Positions 47,376 to 56,630 of a stretch of DNA of 64,000 bases are shown here, one piece after another. Location: NCBI RefSeq assembly GCF_001983995.1, contig NZ_CP019450.1, positions 1,612,001 through 1,676,000 of the forward strand, written 5' to 3'. The DNA is from Halioglobus japonicus (GTDB taxonomy: Bacteria > Pseudomonadota > Gammaproteobacteria > Pseudomonadales > Halieaceae). The position numbers and the translations under genes are program-made. Each line of letters opens with the position of its first letter. The first letter of the stretch is position 1. Below the pieces are notes generated by a model. The model had not been told where the DNA came from, searched no databases, and saw nothing but the letters and a program-made list of their open reading frames with translations.

Positions 47376-47788
47376 CGGAGCATGAGCTGGCCCTGGCTCA
47401 CCAGGGCCTGTTGGCCATCGGGAAGTTGTGCGAGCACATCGGTGTTCGCAATCAGCGCCACGGGAATCGCCGGCAGATCGATCATGCTGGCCGCGAGCAC
47501 GGCGGCAACGGCGGTGGGGTCGCTGTAGGCGAGCACAATGGCGGCGGGGCCCCTTCCGGCAGCGAGACATTCCAGCAGTGCGCCGGGAGCCGCAGTACTG
47601 CCGCGCGGCGCGGGTAGCACCAGAATGCGCGAACCCACGCAGGCGCCACGCTGTGGGTGTTGGTTATCGACGATCATGCCTGACGTCGGTTCTAGCCCGC
47701 CCCAGAAGCTCAGTCCCTGTGAGAGCACCATGAGCCTGCCCTCAGCGCTGCCATCGACTAACATGTCCAATGCAATACCTAAAGCCAT
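47372..47788 (-). CDS. Aconitase X small (swivel, DUF126) subunit
   Basis: A 138-residue swivel domain of the aconitase-X family: FWGGLEPTSGMIVD, HPQRGACVGSRILVLP and the active-site-type RGSTAAPGALLE. It overlaps the large subunit gene by 10 bp and follows it, so the two form one enzyme. In bacteria, split AcnX enzymes characterised so far act as cis-3-hydroxy-L-proline dehydratases, whereas archaeal ones serve the mevalonate route. The convergent BCCT transporter supports a proline-type or betaine-type substrate, by inference. Confidence 0.85.
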   Translation of the reverse strand: MALGIALDMLVDGSAEGRLMVLSQGLSFWGGLEPTSGMIVDNQHPQRGACVGSRILVLPAPRGSTAAPGALLECLAAGRGPAAIVLAYSDPTAVAAVLAASMIDLPAIPVALIANTDVLAQLPDGQQALVSQGQLMLR

Positions 47789-49044
47789 GGGCTGTCCCCC
47801 AGGCGTTGTAAGTGTCCGCTGCTGGCCGTGGCCAGGCAGTCATTCAGGTCACCCAGAACCGTGGCGATATTCAGGTTGCCTGAGCCGTAGTAAGCCCACT
47901 TGGCGGAATCGGTCAGAACCGTCCCTTGCGGGTTGGGAATCACACCGCGATAGTAACTGCAGGCATCGACCACCAGGGTTACGCCGCGCGTTGCCAGCTC
48001 ACCGGCCAATAACTCACTGTGTAACTGATCGCGGTTGTAACGCGAGGTGGTAACAAATACAGGAATGGTCGCCCTGGTATCCGTTGCAATCATGCGCTTT
48101 GTCAGGGCGCGGAGCTGGTCCAGGGAATAGTGTGGTGTGCCCAGGCAAACCGCATTCACCGTTTGCGTGGGCGTACCCTGATAGGGCGCCGCTGTGGTGT
48201 GCAACTGTTCAGTCGTCAGCTGCACGCTGTGCAGGTGCGACACCGGGTATTGGTCCGCCTCGGGTGTAACGCCGGCAACGTGAAACAGGGAAATGGCCCC
48301 CGCGCTTGCGGCAGCGGCACCCAGCCCGCGCAGGTAGTCCTCGCTTGGCTTAATGCTTAGCCCCCGCAACAGCGGCACCTCGGTACCAAAGTGCTGGCCC
48401 AGCCATAAGCCGATGAGTTCTCCCGCTAGCGGTGTACGCCAGGTTTCATCCGGGAGCGCACTGCAGTCGATAATGCAGGTAGGTTGACGCATGTCGTCCA
48501 GGTAGAGGCCGTACTCGGGTATGCGCCCGGTCAGTGCCGCGCAGAGATCGAGGTACTGCACGGTCTTGTTGGTGCGCGCACCCAGCACCGAATTGGCGAA
48601 TACTACGGCGTTGGATTCCGCCCAGGCCAGTGTGTCGCCTAGCATTGGTCGACCCGGTAGTTGGTAGGGCGCACAGGTGAGTTGCGCATCGCAGCCCATG
48701 GCCCGATATAGTTCAACCACACTCGCCGCTGCTTCGCGGTCACAGGGTGGGCTGGGCGAGTCGTGTGCGAGGCAGGCGGAGCTGGCATTGAGTGTTGTGG
48801 GGACTCTGACCCGGGCGCCGTCTTCAACGAGCCGCCGCAAGAATGTCAGGTCAGCCTCGCCGCTGTAGTAGGGGCCGACCAGGTGACAGTGGTTAACGTC
48901 GATGAGGCGCCTTGCCTGAAGCGCTTTGGCGGTTTGCACCACGAACTGCATGGCCCTTGCCGTTGCGCTTCCCCAGCGACCATCAAGGCAGTCGCGATCG
49001 TAACTGGAAAGCGCAATATCCTGTGTGCGTAGGGCGAGAGGCAT
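47779..49044 (-). CDS. Aconitase X catalytic (DUF521) subunit
   Basis: The large [Fe-S]-binding subunit of AcnX, 421 residues. The three conserved Cys contexts appear as LTCAPYQLPG, NAVCLGTPHYS and VVDACSYYRGV. AWAESNAVVFANSVLGARTNK is a family signature. A dehydratase reaction on a hydroxyproline-like acid is plausible. No pyrroline-2-carboxylate reductase or proline racemase is nearby, so the pathway is incomplete in this window. Confidence 0.87.
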   Translation of the reverse strand: MPLALRTQDIALSSYDRDCLDGRWGSATARAMQFVVQTAKALQARRLIDVNHCHLVGPYYSGEADLTFLRRLVEDGARVRVPTTLNASSACLAHDSPSPPCDREAAASVVELYRAMGCDAQLTCAPYQLPGRPMLGDTLAWAESNAVVFANSVLGARTNKTVQYLDLCAALTGRIPEYGLYLDDMRQPTCIIDCSALPDETWRTPLAGELIGLWLGQHFGTEVPLLRGLSIKPSEDYLRGLGAAAASAGAISLFHVAGVTPEADQYPVSHLHSVQLTTEQLHTTAAPYQGTPTQTVNAVCLGTPHYSLDQLRALTKRMIATDTRATIPVFVTTSRYNRDQLHSELLAGELATRGVTLVVDACSYYRGVIPNPQGTVLTDSAKWAYYGSGNLNIATVLGDLNDCLATASSGHLQRLGDSPWL

Positions 49045-49172
49045 GGCCGGATCGTTCCAAACAGATAATCTAGCCAGTCTAGCAGTGGGCGGCTGTTCTA
49101 AGCGTTATTACGCGTGCTTCTGTAGATGATGATTCCTCAGGTACGCAACAAACTGTGTCATGTATGTGGGGC

Positions 49173-49847
49173 CTAACCGGGTATGGCGATATCAAAGCAC
49201 TGAGCCAGGTGACGCCTGAGGGTGACGTCGATCAACTGCTTGTTGGGCTGTTCATTGCCGGCGAGGGTAAGTGTGCTCTCCAGGTGGCGGAAAACCGCTG
49301 CGGTGAGCATGGCATCGGTATCTGGATCATTGGAACCCATGGCGTTGTGGATGCTGGCGAGTATATTCAGTTGTGCCTGCCACTCTTGATGGAGCATGGC
49401 GCGCAACGCCGGGTAGCGCACAGATTCATGGTAGAACGCCAACTCTAGCAGCCGGTCCTGGCGACCGCGGGTCAGTTGGTCCAACACATAGTCCACGGCA
49501 ATTTCGAAGATAAATGCGGCGGCACTGGCACGCTGCTTTGGCGGTACCGAACCTTCGCCAAAAGGCGCCAGCAGTTCGTTGGTTTCCTTGTAAAAAGGGT
49601 TATTGCCGATCTGGGTGCGCTGACTCCAGGTGTGGAAGGCGCTGATGATCAGGTCTTCAATACTGCTGAAATGGTACGTGGTACTGCCAAGGGATACGCC
49701 GGCACGTTTGGCAATGGCACGATTACGTACACTGCGCATGCCTTCCTCGACGATGATGTCCAGGGCTGCCTGGAGAATTTTGCCACGGGTTTCTTCGCGC
49801 TTCTGAGCATGGCTCCGGCGCAGGGGTTTGGTGAGGGTTTCTACCAC
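49173..49847 (-). CDS. TetR-family regulator
   Basis: A 224-residue regulator from GTG 49847 (VVETLTKPLRRSHAQKREETR), with GATAGG upstream. The longer reading to 49916 would put a palindromic operator inside the gene, so the shorter start is preferred. The helix-turn-helix is RAIAKRAGVSLGSTTYHFSS at about residues 40-60. The C-terminal domain (FYHESVRYPALRAML) is a ligand-binding bundle. It follows the enoyl-CoA hydratase on the same strand and may regulate that and itself. Confidence 0.85.
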   Translation of the reverse strand: MVETLTKPLRRSHAQKREETRGKILQAALDIIVEEGMRSVRNRAIAKRAGVSLGSTTYHFSSIEDLIISAFHTWSQRTQIGNNPFYKETNELLAPFGEGSVPPKQRASAAAFIFEIAVDYVLDQLTRGRQDRLLELAFYHESVRYPALRAMLHQEWQAQLNILASIHNAMGSNDPDTDAMLTAAVFRHLESTLTLAGNEQPNKQLIDVTLRRHLAQCFDIAIPG

Positions 49848-49882
49848 GGGGTAACCTATCGAACTTGGTGTTATCGTTATAT

Positions 49883-49898
49883 CTGTACTATCGTACAG
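49883..49898. promoter_or_regulatory. Palindrome, candidate TetR operator
   Basis: CTGTAC TATC GTACAG is a perfect 6-bp-arm inverted repeat 36 nt upstream of the preferred TetR start. Auto-regulation is a typical TetR pattern. Confidence 0.5.
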
Positions 49899-49958
49899 TA
49901 AATGCGCCGCGCGCAATAGCCCCCCGATTTGCCGGGCCTGAATGCCTGCGTTGTGCCT

Positions 49959-50761
49959 CTAGTCTTTGAATTCCGGGCTGCGACCCTGCTTGCGTGCGCG
50001 GATAGCCTCCTCGAAGTTTTCGGTGGTCATCCGTACAAACAGCTGGGCGTGGCTCTCGTGGTTCATGTGGGTATGCAGGCTGCCGGCGTCCATACCTGCC
50101 CACAGCATTTGCTTGCTGAATTCCACGCCCAGTCGGCTGAAACCACAGATGCGCTCGGCGATGGTATAGCATTCTTCAAGGAGTGCCTCGTGGTCTACCG
50201 TGCGTGAGACCAGGCCGATGGCTGCGGCCTCGGCGGCGTCTACATCGCGGCCAGTCAGCATGATGTCGAAGGCGCGGCTGGTGCCGATAGCGCGGGGCAG
50301 CAGGTAACTCAGGCCCAGCTCTGCGGAAGTCAGGCCATTGTTAATGCCCGCGGGGCGGAAGCAAGCATTATGCGACGCAATGCGGATATCAGTGGCCATG
50401 GCGAGGCAAAAGCCACCGCCGATGGCTGCGCCGTTAATGGCGCCGATAACAGGCTGGTGCATATCCTGCAGAGTGCGCACCACGTCCTCGAGAATCTTCA
50501 TGGCGCGCCTTGCGATGCCCGGTACCGTCAGGCCATTGAAAATATCCAGCCAACCCGGGTCTTCCAGATCTGCCCGGCGCAGAATCCTTCACCGGCGCCG
50601 GTCACAATGACCACCCGAACATCGTTGTTGAAGCTCGCCGCTTCAAGCGCCTCGCGAAACGGTACCATGACATCAAATGCCATGGCGTTCATGCGCTCGG
50701 GCCGGTTGAGGGTGATCTGGCAGACCCCGTCGTGGGGGTACTCTACGTTGACGAAGGACAT
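49959..50761 (-). pseudogene. Enoyl-CoA hydratase/isomerase, single frameshift
   Basis: A crotonase-family enzyme (hydration of enoyl-CoA). The first frame carries VCQITLNRPERMNAM and GAGEGFCAG, then shifts. The second frame continues DLEDPGWLDIFNGL, then AINGAAIGGGFCLAMATD (oxyanion hole) and GLTSAELGLSYLLPR, ending SPEFKD. One base is missing from the CCC run at 50573-50575 on the + strand; restoring it gives GFCAGADLED and about 267 residues. Everything else is intact, so this could be a real gene with a sequencing error. Confidence 0.85.
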
Positions 50762-50815
50762 CCGGGCTTCCTGCTTGTTGTTATTGATAGCAGTCTAGCC
50801 CGGTCCCCCGTGGCT

Positions 50816-52093
50816 TCACAGTTTCTCGACGGCCTCCAGCTCCAGGCTGTCAAAGATAGTGTTGCGCAGTTCAAGTACTCCATCACTGTCGCCGTCCACC
50901 GACTCCTGCGTGACCTTGAAATCTTCCTTTTTGTTCTCGGTTGAGAGCGATCCTAGTATGGTGATACCCAGCGTACCCGGGCCCTCTTCCTCGAGTTGCG
51001 CACCGTCATCGTTGCTATCCACAATAACGACCCGGCGCAGGTAGGCGACGAGATCTCCCTCGTCAGCCTCACTCATTTTTATGCCTTCATCTGCGTTGCC
51101 GAAAGCTCTAACCCGTTGCACCCTAATGTCAAAGCCACCCGGGCCTTCTTCATCGAGGTCCAGGCCTTCGTCCATATTAAAGCTCAGTGCGCTGTTGCCA
51201 ATCTGGCCCACAATAGAGCCTGGCCCCGCTTCATCAATGTCAAACCCGTCGTCGAGGTCCAGCACGAGTTCGCCATCATCATCCTCAACACAAGTCGGGT
51301 CTTCAGGGTTTTCCAGGTCGGTAATCGCTGCGCAGTAATGACCGTTGGCCTTGAGAGTTAGCCACTGTGCCGCAATGCTGACATCGCCATCGTCGCCTTC
51401 ATCCAGTTCGATGCCATCTGCGCCAACATTCTCGAAAGTGGAATGGCGTGCCCGGAAGAAAATACTGCCGTCGCCGCGTTCGTCCACCCGGACACCGTCC
51501 GCGTCGAACTGGCCGGTACCGACCGAATCGACATGGACGCGAGACAGGGTGATACTGACCGACGCGGGCGAGCCATTGCCGCCACCGCCACTGCCGGCCC
51601 CACAGTCTGCGAGGTCGCAATCGAAGACGTGAACGCCATGGTCGCCTGTATGACTGACGCTGACATTATTCAGCGTCAGTTCCACCATACCCTGGCGGGT
51701 CACGGGAACACTTACAAGAATGCCGTTGCCGCCGCCCTGCATGATTTGCCAGCCGCCTGCAGGTTGGTCTTCAAAGCTGAGATTGGAAATTTTTAAGCTC
51801 GCTCCCTGGGTAATTTCCAGCAGTGTGTTGCCTGCACCACCGCCGGAAATCGTCTGGCCATTACCCACGATAGTGAGGGCATCGCTGTGTTCATAAACCA
51901 GTGTGTCGCTGATACCGATATCCCCCACGCCTTCGGCGATCGTAATGTGCGTTGCGCCATTGGCCAGAGCGGTGCGCAGTGACCCGGGGCCGCTGTCGGC
52001 GGCACTGGTAACTACGAAGGGCGCTGAGTGAGCCGAGGCAACAAGGGCAGCGTAGCCAATGGCGGTGGCGAGGGTGTGTTTGGCGAAGGTCAT
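50816..52093 (-). CDS. Secreted right-handed beta-helix protein with acidic 27-residue repeats
   Basis: A 425-residue protein from ATG 52093 (AAGGAAAG upstream), with signal peptide ATAIGYAALVASAHSAP. The N-terminal SGPGSLRTAL and TISGGG motifs are those of pectate-lyase-like right-handed beta helices. From residue 198 a repeat DxDGxxLDExGxGxx occurs with Gly at 200, 227, 283, 310, 337 and 364: steps of 27, 56, 27, 27, 27. Acidic and Gly turns suggest calcium binding at the coil edge. No catalytic residues identified. Stands alone on the minus strand. Confidence 0.8.
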   Translation of the reverse strand: MTFAKHTLATAIGYAALVASAHSAPFVVTSAADSGPGSLRTALANGATHITIAEGVGDIGISDTLVYEHSDALTIVGNGQTISGGGAGNTLLEITQGASLKISNLSFEDQPAGGWQIMQGGGNGILVSVPVTRQGMVELTLNNVSVSHTGDHGVHVFDCDLADCGAGSGGGGNGSPASVSITLSRVHVDSVGTGQFDADGVRVDERGDGSIFFRARHSTFENVGADGIELDEGDDGDVSIAAQWLTLKANGHYCAAITDLENPEDPTCVEDDDGELVLDLDDGFDIDEAGPGSIVGQIGNSALSFNMDEGLDLDEEGPGGFDIRVQRVRAFGNADEGIKMSEADEGDLVAYLRRVVIVDSNDDGAQLEEEGPGTLGITILGSLSTENKKEDFKVTQESVDGDSDGVLELRNTIFDSLELEAVEKL

Positions 52094-52274
52094 GCGGTCT
52101 TTCCTTTTTCCTGATGTGAACAATTTATCAGGCCAGCCTAGAGCGCGAATTTTGCAGCGGCGTGTCTATTCAGTGACGATATTGCTACGAAAATGTGGCG
52201 GTGCAGTGACAGGGTAAATTTATTAGAATGGGCGCCCACTGTTGTTGTCCTTCCTGTGAGAGTTAATCCCTGAA

Positions 52275-53084
52275 ATGAGTGCCCGGACCGATGTTTGGCA
52301 GGCGAAGTTTGAGCGCCTGCGCAGTAATAAATTGTTTGAACTCCTGGTTATTAGCGTCATCCTGATCTCGGCCCTGGTGATCGGAGTGAAGACCTATCCG
52401 CTACCACCGCTGGCGAACCAGGCCATCGTCATCATGGACTGGGCGATTACGCTGTTTTTCGCCGTCGAAATTGTCGTCCGTTTTCTGGGGGAGAGTGATC
52501 GGCGGCAATTTTTTCGTAGTGGCTGGAACGTATTTGATACGCTGATTGTGGCGGTCAGCCTGATACCCATTGAAGATTCCGAACTCGCCCTGATCGGCCG
52601 GCTGGTGAGGATTTTCCGGGTGTTGCGCATGGTATCGATTATTCCCGAACTGCGTACCCTGTTGAATTCACTGCTCAAGGCCCTGCCACAGCTGGGCTAT
52701 GTCATGCTGATGATGTTTATTATTTTTTACATCTACGCGGCCTTGGGCAGCACATTCTTTGCCGCCATTAACCCCGAACTCTGGGGCGATATTTCCATCA
52801 GTATGCTCACCCTGTTCCGGATTATGACGTTTGAGGACTGGACTGATGTCATGTATGAAACCATGGCGATTTATCCGCTCAGTTGGTCGTTCTACCTGAG
52901 CTTCATTTTCCTCTCGGCCTTCGCTTTCCTGAATATGATCATCGGTATCGTGGTGAACGTACTGGAGGAAGAGCACCAGGCTCAGGCCCGGGAAGAGGCG
53001 CTGGCCGCCGGTGAACCTACCCTGTCTGAACTGCGCGACGAAATACAGGGCCTGCGGCGCCTGCTGGAGAGTCGCCAAAGTTAG
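52275..53084 (+). CDS. One-domain voltage-gated cation channel (BacNav/Cav type)
   Basis: A 269-residue protein with six membrane segments and a pore loop. S4 carries Arg109, 112, 115 and 118 spaced by three residues (RLVRIFRVLR). The selectivity filter TFEDWTD is at 185-191, where NavAb has TLESWSM. After S6 (FAFLNMIIGIVVNVL) comes an acidic, coiled-coil C-terminal tail (SELRDEIQGLRRLLE), which usually tetramerises the channel. Ion selectivity is discussed in the findings. ATG 52275 starts the unit; no operon partner before it. Confidence 0.9.
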   Translation: MSARTDVWQAKFERLRSNKLFELLVISVILISALVIGVKTYPLPPLANQAIVIMDWAITLFFAVEIVVRFLGESDRRQFFRSGWNVFDTLIVAVSLIPIEDSELALIGRLVRIFRVLRMVSIIPELRTLLNSLLKALPQLGYVMLMMFIIFYIYAALGSTFFAAINPELWGDISISMLTLFRIMTFEDWTDVMYETMAIYPLSWSFYLSFIFLSAFAFLNMIIGIVVNVLEEEHQAQAREEALAAGEPTLSELRDEIQGLRRLLESRQS

Positions 53085-53132
53085 GGTGCCTCTGAAATTG
53101 CCCTGTGCCGGAGGGGCGACAATAATAGTGGT

Positions 53133-54029
53133 ATGAGAAGCTTTCTTGCTGCGATTCTGTCACTGGCAAGTGGTGTGAGTCTGGCTCAGGAGCTCACGCC
53201 TCGTGCCTACTGGCCCGCGCCCAAGGGCACACAGGTGTTGACCATGGGGGTGCTGCACCACTCGGGCGATACGGTCCCCGATCCCTCACTGCCCCTGACG
53301 GGGGTGGACTCCCGTATTACTAAGGGCTATCTCGGTTACCTGCGCACGATTTCCCTGTTTGGCCGCTCCGCGAACTTTATCGTCGAGCTGCCTTATTCCG
53401 ATGGTAATACCCGGGTTGAGCACGAAGAGATGGGCCTGCTAGAGCAGGATTACAAGGGCGTGGGCGATATCTCCGCCACGCTCTCGATAAATCTGCTGGG
53501 GGCGCCGACCATGTCCCGGGAAGAGCTCACCGCGATGCGCGAAGCCCCGTCATCCATTGTTGGCGCTATCCTCAAGGTGGTGGCGCCAACCGGTAGCTAT
53601 GACAACGACCAACTCGTTAACGCGGGCGCAAACCGCTGGGCGTTGCGCGCCGAGGTGGGTTATATGTTGCCGCTGCAGCGCCAGTGGCTGATTGAGGTCG
53701 CTGTCGGTGCCTGGATGTTTGGCGATAACGACGACTTTCTCGGCCTGCGCCGCGAGCAGGATGACGTGTATACGGTGCAGGCGCACCTTGTGCATCGCTT
53801 TTCGCCGGGGTTCTGGGCGTCGCTGGATTTGAACGGTTATCGCGGCGGGCGCAGCAAAATCGACGGCCGGCGCCTGGATGATTTGAAGCGGGATTCCAAG
53901 TACGGCGCCACGGTGGTGTGGCCAGTGGCCCGCGGTCAGGTCCTGAAATTCAGCTATGCCGCGGGCTCGGTCAATGACGCCGAAGAAGACTTCGACGTAT
54001 TCTCCCTGAACTATCAGCGCCTGTTTTAG
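53133..54029 (+). CDS. Outer-membrane protein of the phenol-degradation MetA-like family
   Basis: A 298-residue protein with signal peptide (FLAAILSLASGVSLAQE). LTPRAYWPAPKGTQVLTMG is the typical start of PF13557 (Phenol_MetA_deg) proteins, with repeated amphipathic strands such as SLFGRSANFIVELPYSDG and VAPTGSYDNDQLVNAGANR. Members are annotated as transporters, but most have no known cargo. It is 48 nt after the channel gene in the same direction. Ends in LNYQRLF, an aromatic barrel end. Confidence 0.75.
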   Translation: MRSFLAAILSLASGVSLAQELTPRAYWPAPKGTQVLTMGVLHHSGDTVPDPSLPLTGVDSRITKGYLGYLRTISLFGRSANFIVELPYSDGNTRVEHEEMGLLEQDYKGVGDISATLSINLLGAPTMSREELTAMREAPSSIVGAILKVVAPTGSYDNDQLVNAGANRWALRAEVGYMLPLQRQWLIEVAVGAWMFGDNDDFLGLRREQDDVYTVQAHLVHRFSPGFWASLDLNGYRGGRSKIDGRRLDDLKRDSKYGATVVWPVARGQVLKFSYAAGSVNDAEEDFDVFSLNYQRLF

Positions 54030-54040
54030 CGCAGGCGCTG
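54015..54040. terminator. Inverted repeat at a convergent gene end
   Basis: CAGCGCCTG at 54015-54023 is mirrored by CAGGCGCTG at 54032-54040 around TTTTAGCG and covers the stop codon of the outer-membrane gene. It lies between two convergent genes and may terminate both; no clear T tract. Confidence 0.45.
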
Positions 54041-54054
54041 AACCCGCACCGGTA

Positions 54055-55595
54055 TTAGCTCATCCAGCGTCCCAGAGGCGTCTTCACCCACAGGAAATTC
54101 ATGAGCTTTTTCATGCCTTCGGCACTGTCAGCGCTGTAGGGGTAGCCGTTTTGCATCTTGCCACCGAAGCGGTCGATGACAATCGGCATTTCATGGGTGT
54201 AACCGCGCAGGCCTTTCTTGCCGTTGACCTGGCCGAGGCCAGAATTCTTCTTGCCGCCAAAGGGAGCGGCGGGAATGCCGTAGCTGACGGCCATATCGTT
54301 TACCGAGCAGGCGCCGGTGTCGATGGCTGCGGCGAGGCGATAGCCCTTGTCTTTGTCCTGGGTCCAGACATTGCCGTTGAGCCCGAATTCGGAATCATTG
54401 GCCAGGCGAAGAGCTTCCTCTTCAGTGTCGACTTTCTGGATGCAGAGAATCGGACCAAAGGTCTCCAGCAGCATGATATCCATGCTGTTGTCGACTTCTG
54501 TGATCACCGTGGGTTCGTAGTATAGGCCGGGAAGATCCGGGTTGCGCTTGCCGCCCATGAGAATGTTGGCGCCCTTGGCTCGGGCGTCTTCGACGTGGGC
54601 TTCGATGATAGCCATTTGCCGATCCCAGAACACAGCGCCGACGTCTTCATTCCAGCCATGCTCGCTACCCTGACGCAGGCCTTTGCCTTTCTCCAGCACC
54701 TTCTGCAGGAACTCGTCGTAGACCTCTTTAACGACATAGATGCGCTCGGTACCGCAGCAGTAGTGGCCGGTGTTCATACATGAGCCCACCCACGCACCGT
54801 CGGCGGCACGATCAAGGTCCGCGTCAGCGCAGACAATCATGGCGTCGTTACCGCCCAGTTCCAGGGATACGGGAATCAACTGTTCGGCGCAGGCCACGGC
54901 CACTTTCTTGCCGGTGGCGACGCTGCCGGTAAAGGAAACCTTGTCGACGCCACCGCGAACAATGGCAGCACCGGTTTCCCCATCGCCCAGCAGTACCTGC
55001 AATACGCCATCAGGCAGGCCTGCCTGGCGGAAGATATCCTCAGCAAGTCTTGCAGAATAGGGGGTGACTTCTGAGCCCTTGGCTACCACGGCATTACCCG
55101 CCAGGATCGCCTGCGCTGCCTGGTTCATTACCAGTACAAACGGTCCATTCCAGGGCGTGATCAGGCCCACGACACCCAGCGGTTTATAGACGATGCGGAG
55201 CTGTTTCATGATGCCTATCAGGCCGTGGGCCTTGCGCTTGCGGGGGCAAGGAATTTCTCGGCGTTCTTGGCGTAGTAGCAGAGCTGGTCGGCCACGGAAA
55301 ACACTTCCATGCTCATCGCATCGGTGCGTGCCTTGCCGGTTTCGCTGACCACAGTGTCGATGACTTCGTCCTGGCGCTCCAGAAGAATCTGCAGCGCCTT
55401 TTCGACGATAGCTGCGCGCGCCTTCATGCTGGTTGCTGCCCATGCCGGCTGCGCGGCGCGGGCCTTCTGGATGGCCGCGGCGACATCTTCACTATTGGCG
55501 CACACCAGTTCGCCGGTGGGCTCGAGGGTCACCGGGCTGCGCAATTGCAGGTGGCGGCGTGAGTCGTTGGATTCAATCGGTTCGTACAGAGACAT
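54055..55595 (-). pseudogene. Aldehyde dehydrogenase, single frameshift
   Basis: An NAD(P)-dependent aldehyde dehydrogenase-family protein. The first frame (55595 to 55218) reads MSLYEPIESNDSRRHLQL through EKFLAP, then shifts. The second frame resumes RKAHGLIGIMKQ and continues through TPWNGPFVLVMNQ, FTGSVATGKKV, SLELGGNDAM, the catalytic-cysteine region NTGHYCCGTER, LETFGPIL and FGGKKNSGLG. The GGGGG run at 55242-55246 lacks one base: restoring it gives FLAPRKRKAHGL and a full protein of about 510 residues. Likely a real gene with a homopolymer error, or a very recent pseudogene. Confidence 0.85.
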
Positions 55596-55761
55596 GTCAG
55601 GGCCTGCTACGGATGCTTGGGTTTGTTATAAACTAATGATCGTTAGTCTCGCCGTCAATGTCCTGCACCGCCCCCTCAGCTGATGAAAACGATCATATAC
55701 TGCGGCGCATGACCGATTGTGGAATAATGCGCGGTTTCCACCTCGGGGCACTATTCTGGTC

Positions 55762-56612
55762 ATGTCGGGCTCACCCGTACTGTTATTGTTGGCTTACTGC
55801 GTAGCCATTGCCTGCTTCTCCCTGGCGGGGGGCAGTTGCCGAATTGGGTAAAGATGACCCACACGCGTACCCAGCTGATGATGAGCCTGGTGTCAGGGTT
55901 GATGCTGGGTGTGGCGTTCTATCACCTGTTGCCACACAGCATCGCGTTGGAGCAGGGCAGTGTCGATCGCTCGGTCTGGTGGTTAATGCTCGGATTGATT
56001 GGCATGTTGCTGATGTTGCGCATGTTTCACTTCCACCAGCACGATTTCAGCCTGGAGGAGGGCGTTCATTATGAGCATGGCCATGGGCACAGTCATGGCC
56101 ATGTTAATGGCCAGGAGGGCGTGCACAGCCTCAGCTGGGTGGGGATTGCCCTGGGCCTGGGCGTGCACACACTCATTGACGGCGTGGCGCTGGGTGCGGT
56201 CATGGTGGGTGAGTCTCACTCGCATACTACTGTACTGGCCGGTTTTGGCGTATTCCTGGCGATTTTGCTGCACAAACCACTTGATGCGATGTCGATTACC
56301 TCGGTGATGGAAGCGGGCGGCTGGAGCCCACGCGCCCGGCTGGCAACCAACCTGGCGTTTGCGCTGTTGTGCCCTCTGGGGGCGCTGGCATTTTACTTTG
56401 GCATCGATTCGCTCACTGGCAGCCCCGAGGTACTGGTAGGTGCGGCGCTGGCGTTCTCAGCCGGCGCGTTTATCTGTATTGCCCTTAGCGACTTGCTGCC
56501 CGAGGTCCACTTTCACAGCCACGACCGTGGCAAATTGACCGCGGCATTTCTGCTCGGTATCGTCCTTGCGTATGGCATCGGGGCAATCGAACCCAGCTCC
56601 ATGCATCATTGA
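55762..56612 (+). pseudogene. ZIP-family metal transporter, single frameshift near the N terminus
   Basis: An inner-membrane divalent metal (zinc/iron) transporter. From ATG 55762 the first frame gives LLLLAYCVAIACFSLAGG and then breaks. The next frame continues QLPNWVKMTHTRTQLMMS onward. One G missing from the six-G run 55827-55832 would restore a 283-residue protein. Visible features are helices LMLGVAFYHLLPHS, a His-rich loop HGHGHSHGH, the metal-site helix HTLIDGVALG and HKPLDAM. The shorter frame from TTG 55836 would lack the first helix. Confidence 0.85.
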
Positions 56613-56630
56613 TTCGGAGGGGATAACACA

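Noticed and set aside
54055..55443. Aldehyde dehydrogenase as an intact gene from 55443
   Set aside because: The first roughly 70 residues of that frame are unlike the family, and the proper N terminus lies in the adjacent frame.
55836..56612. ZIP transporter as an intact gene starting at TTG 55836
   Set aside because: That start removes the first membrane helix, which is present just upstream in the other frame; a one-base loss explains it better.
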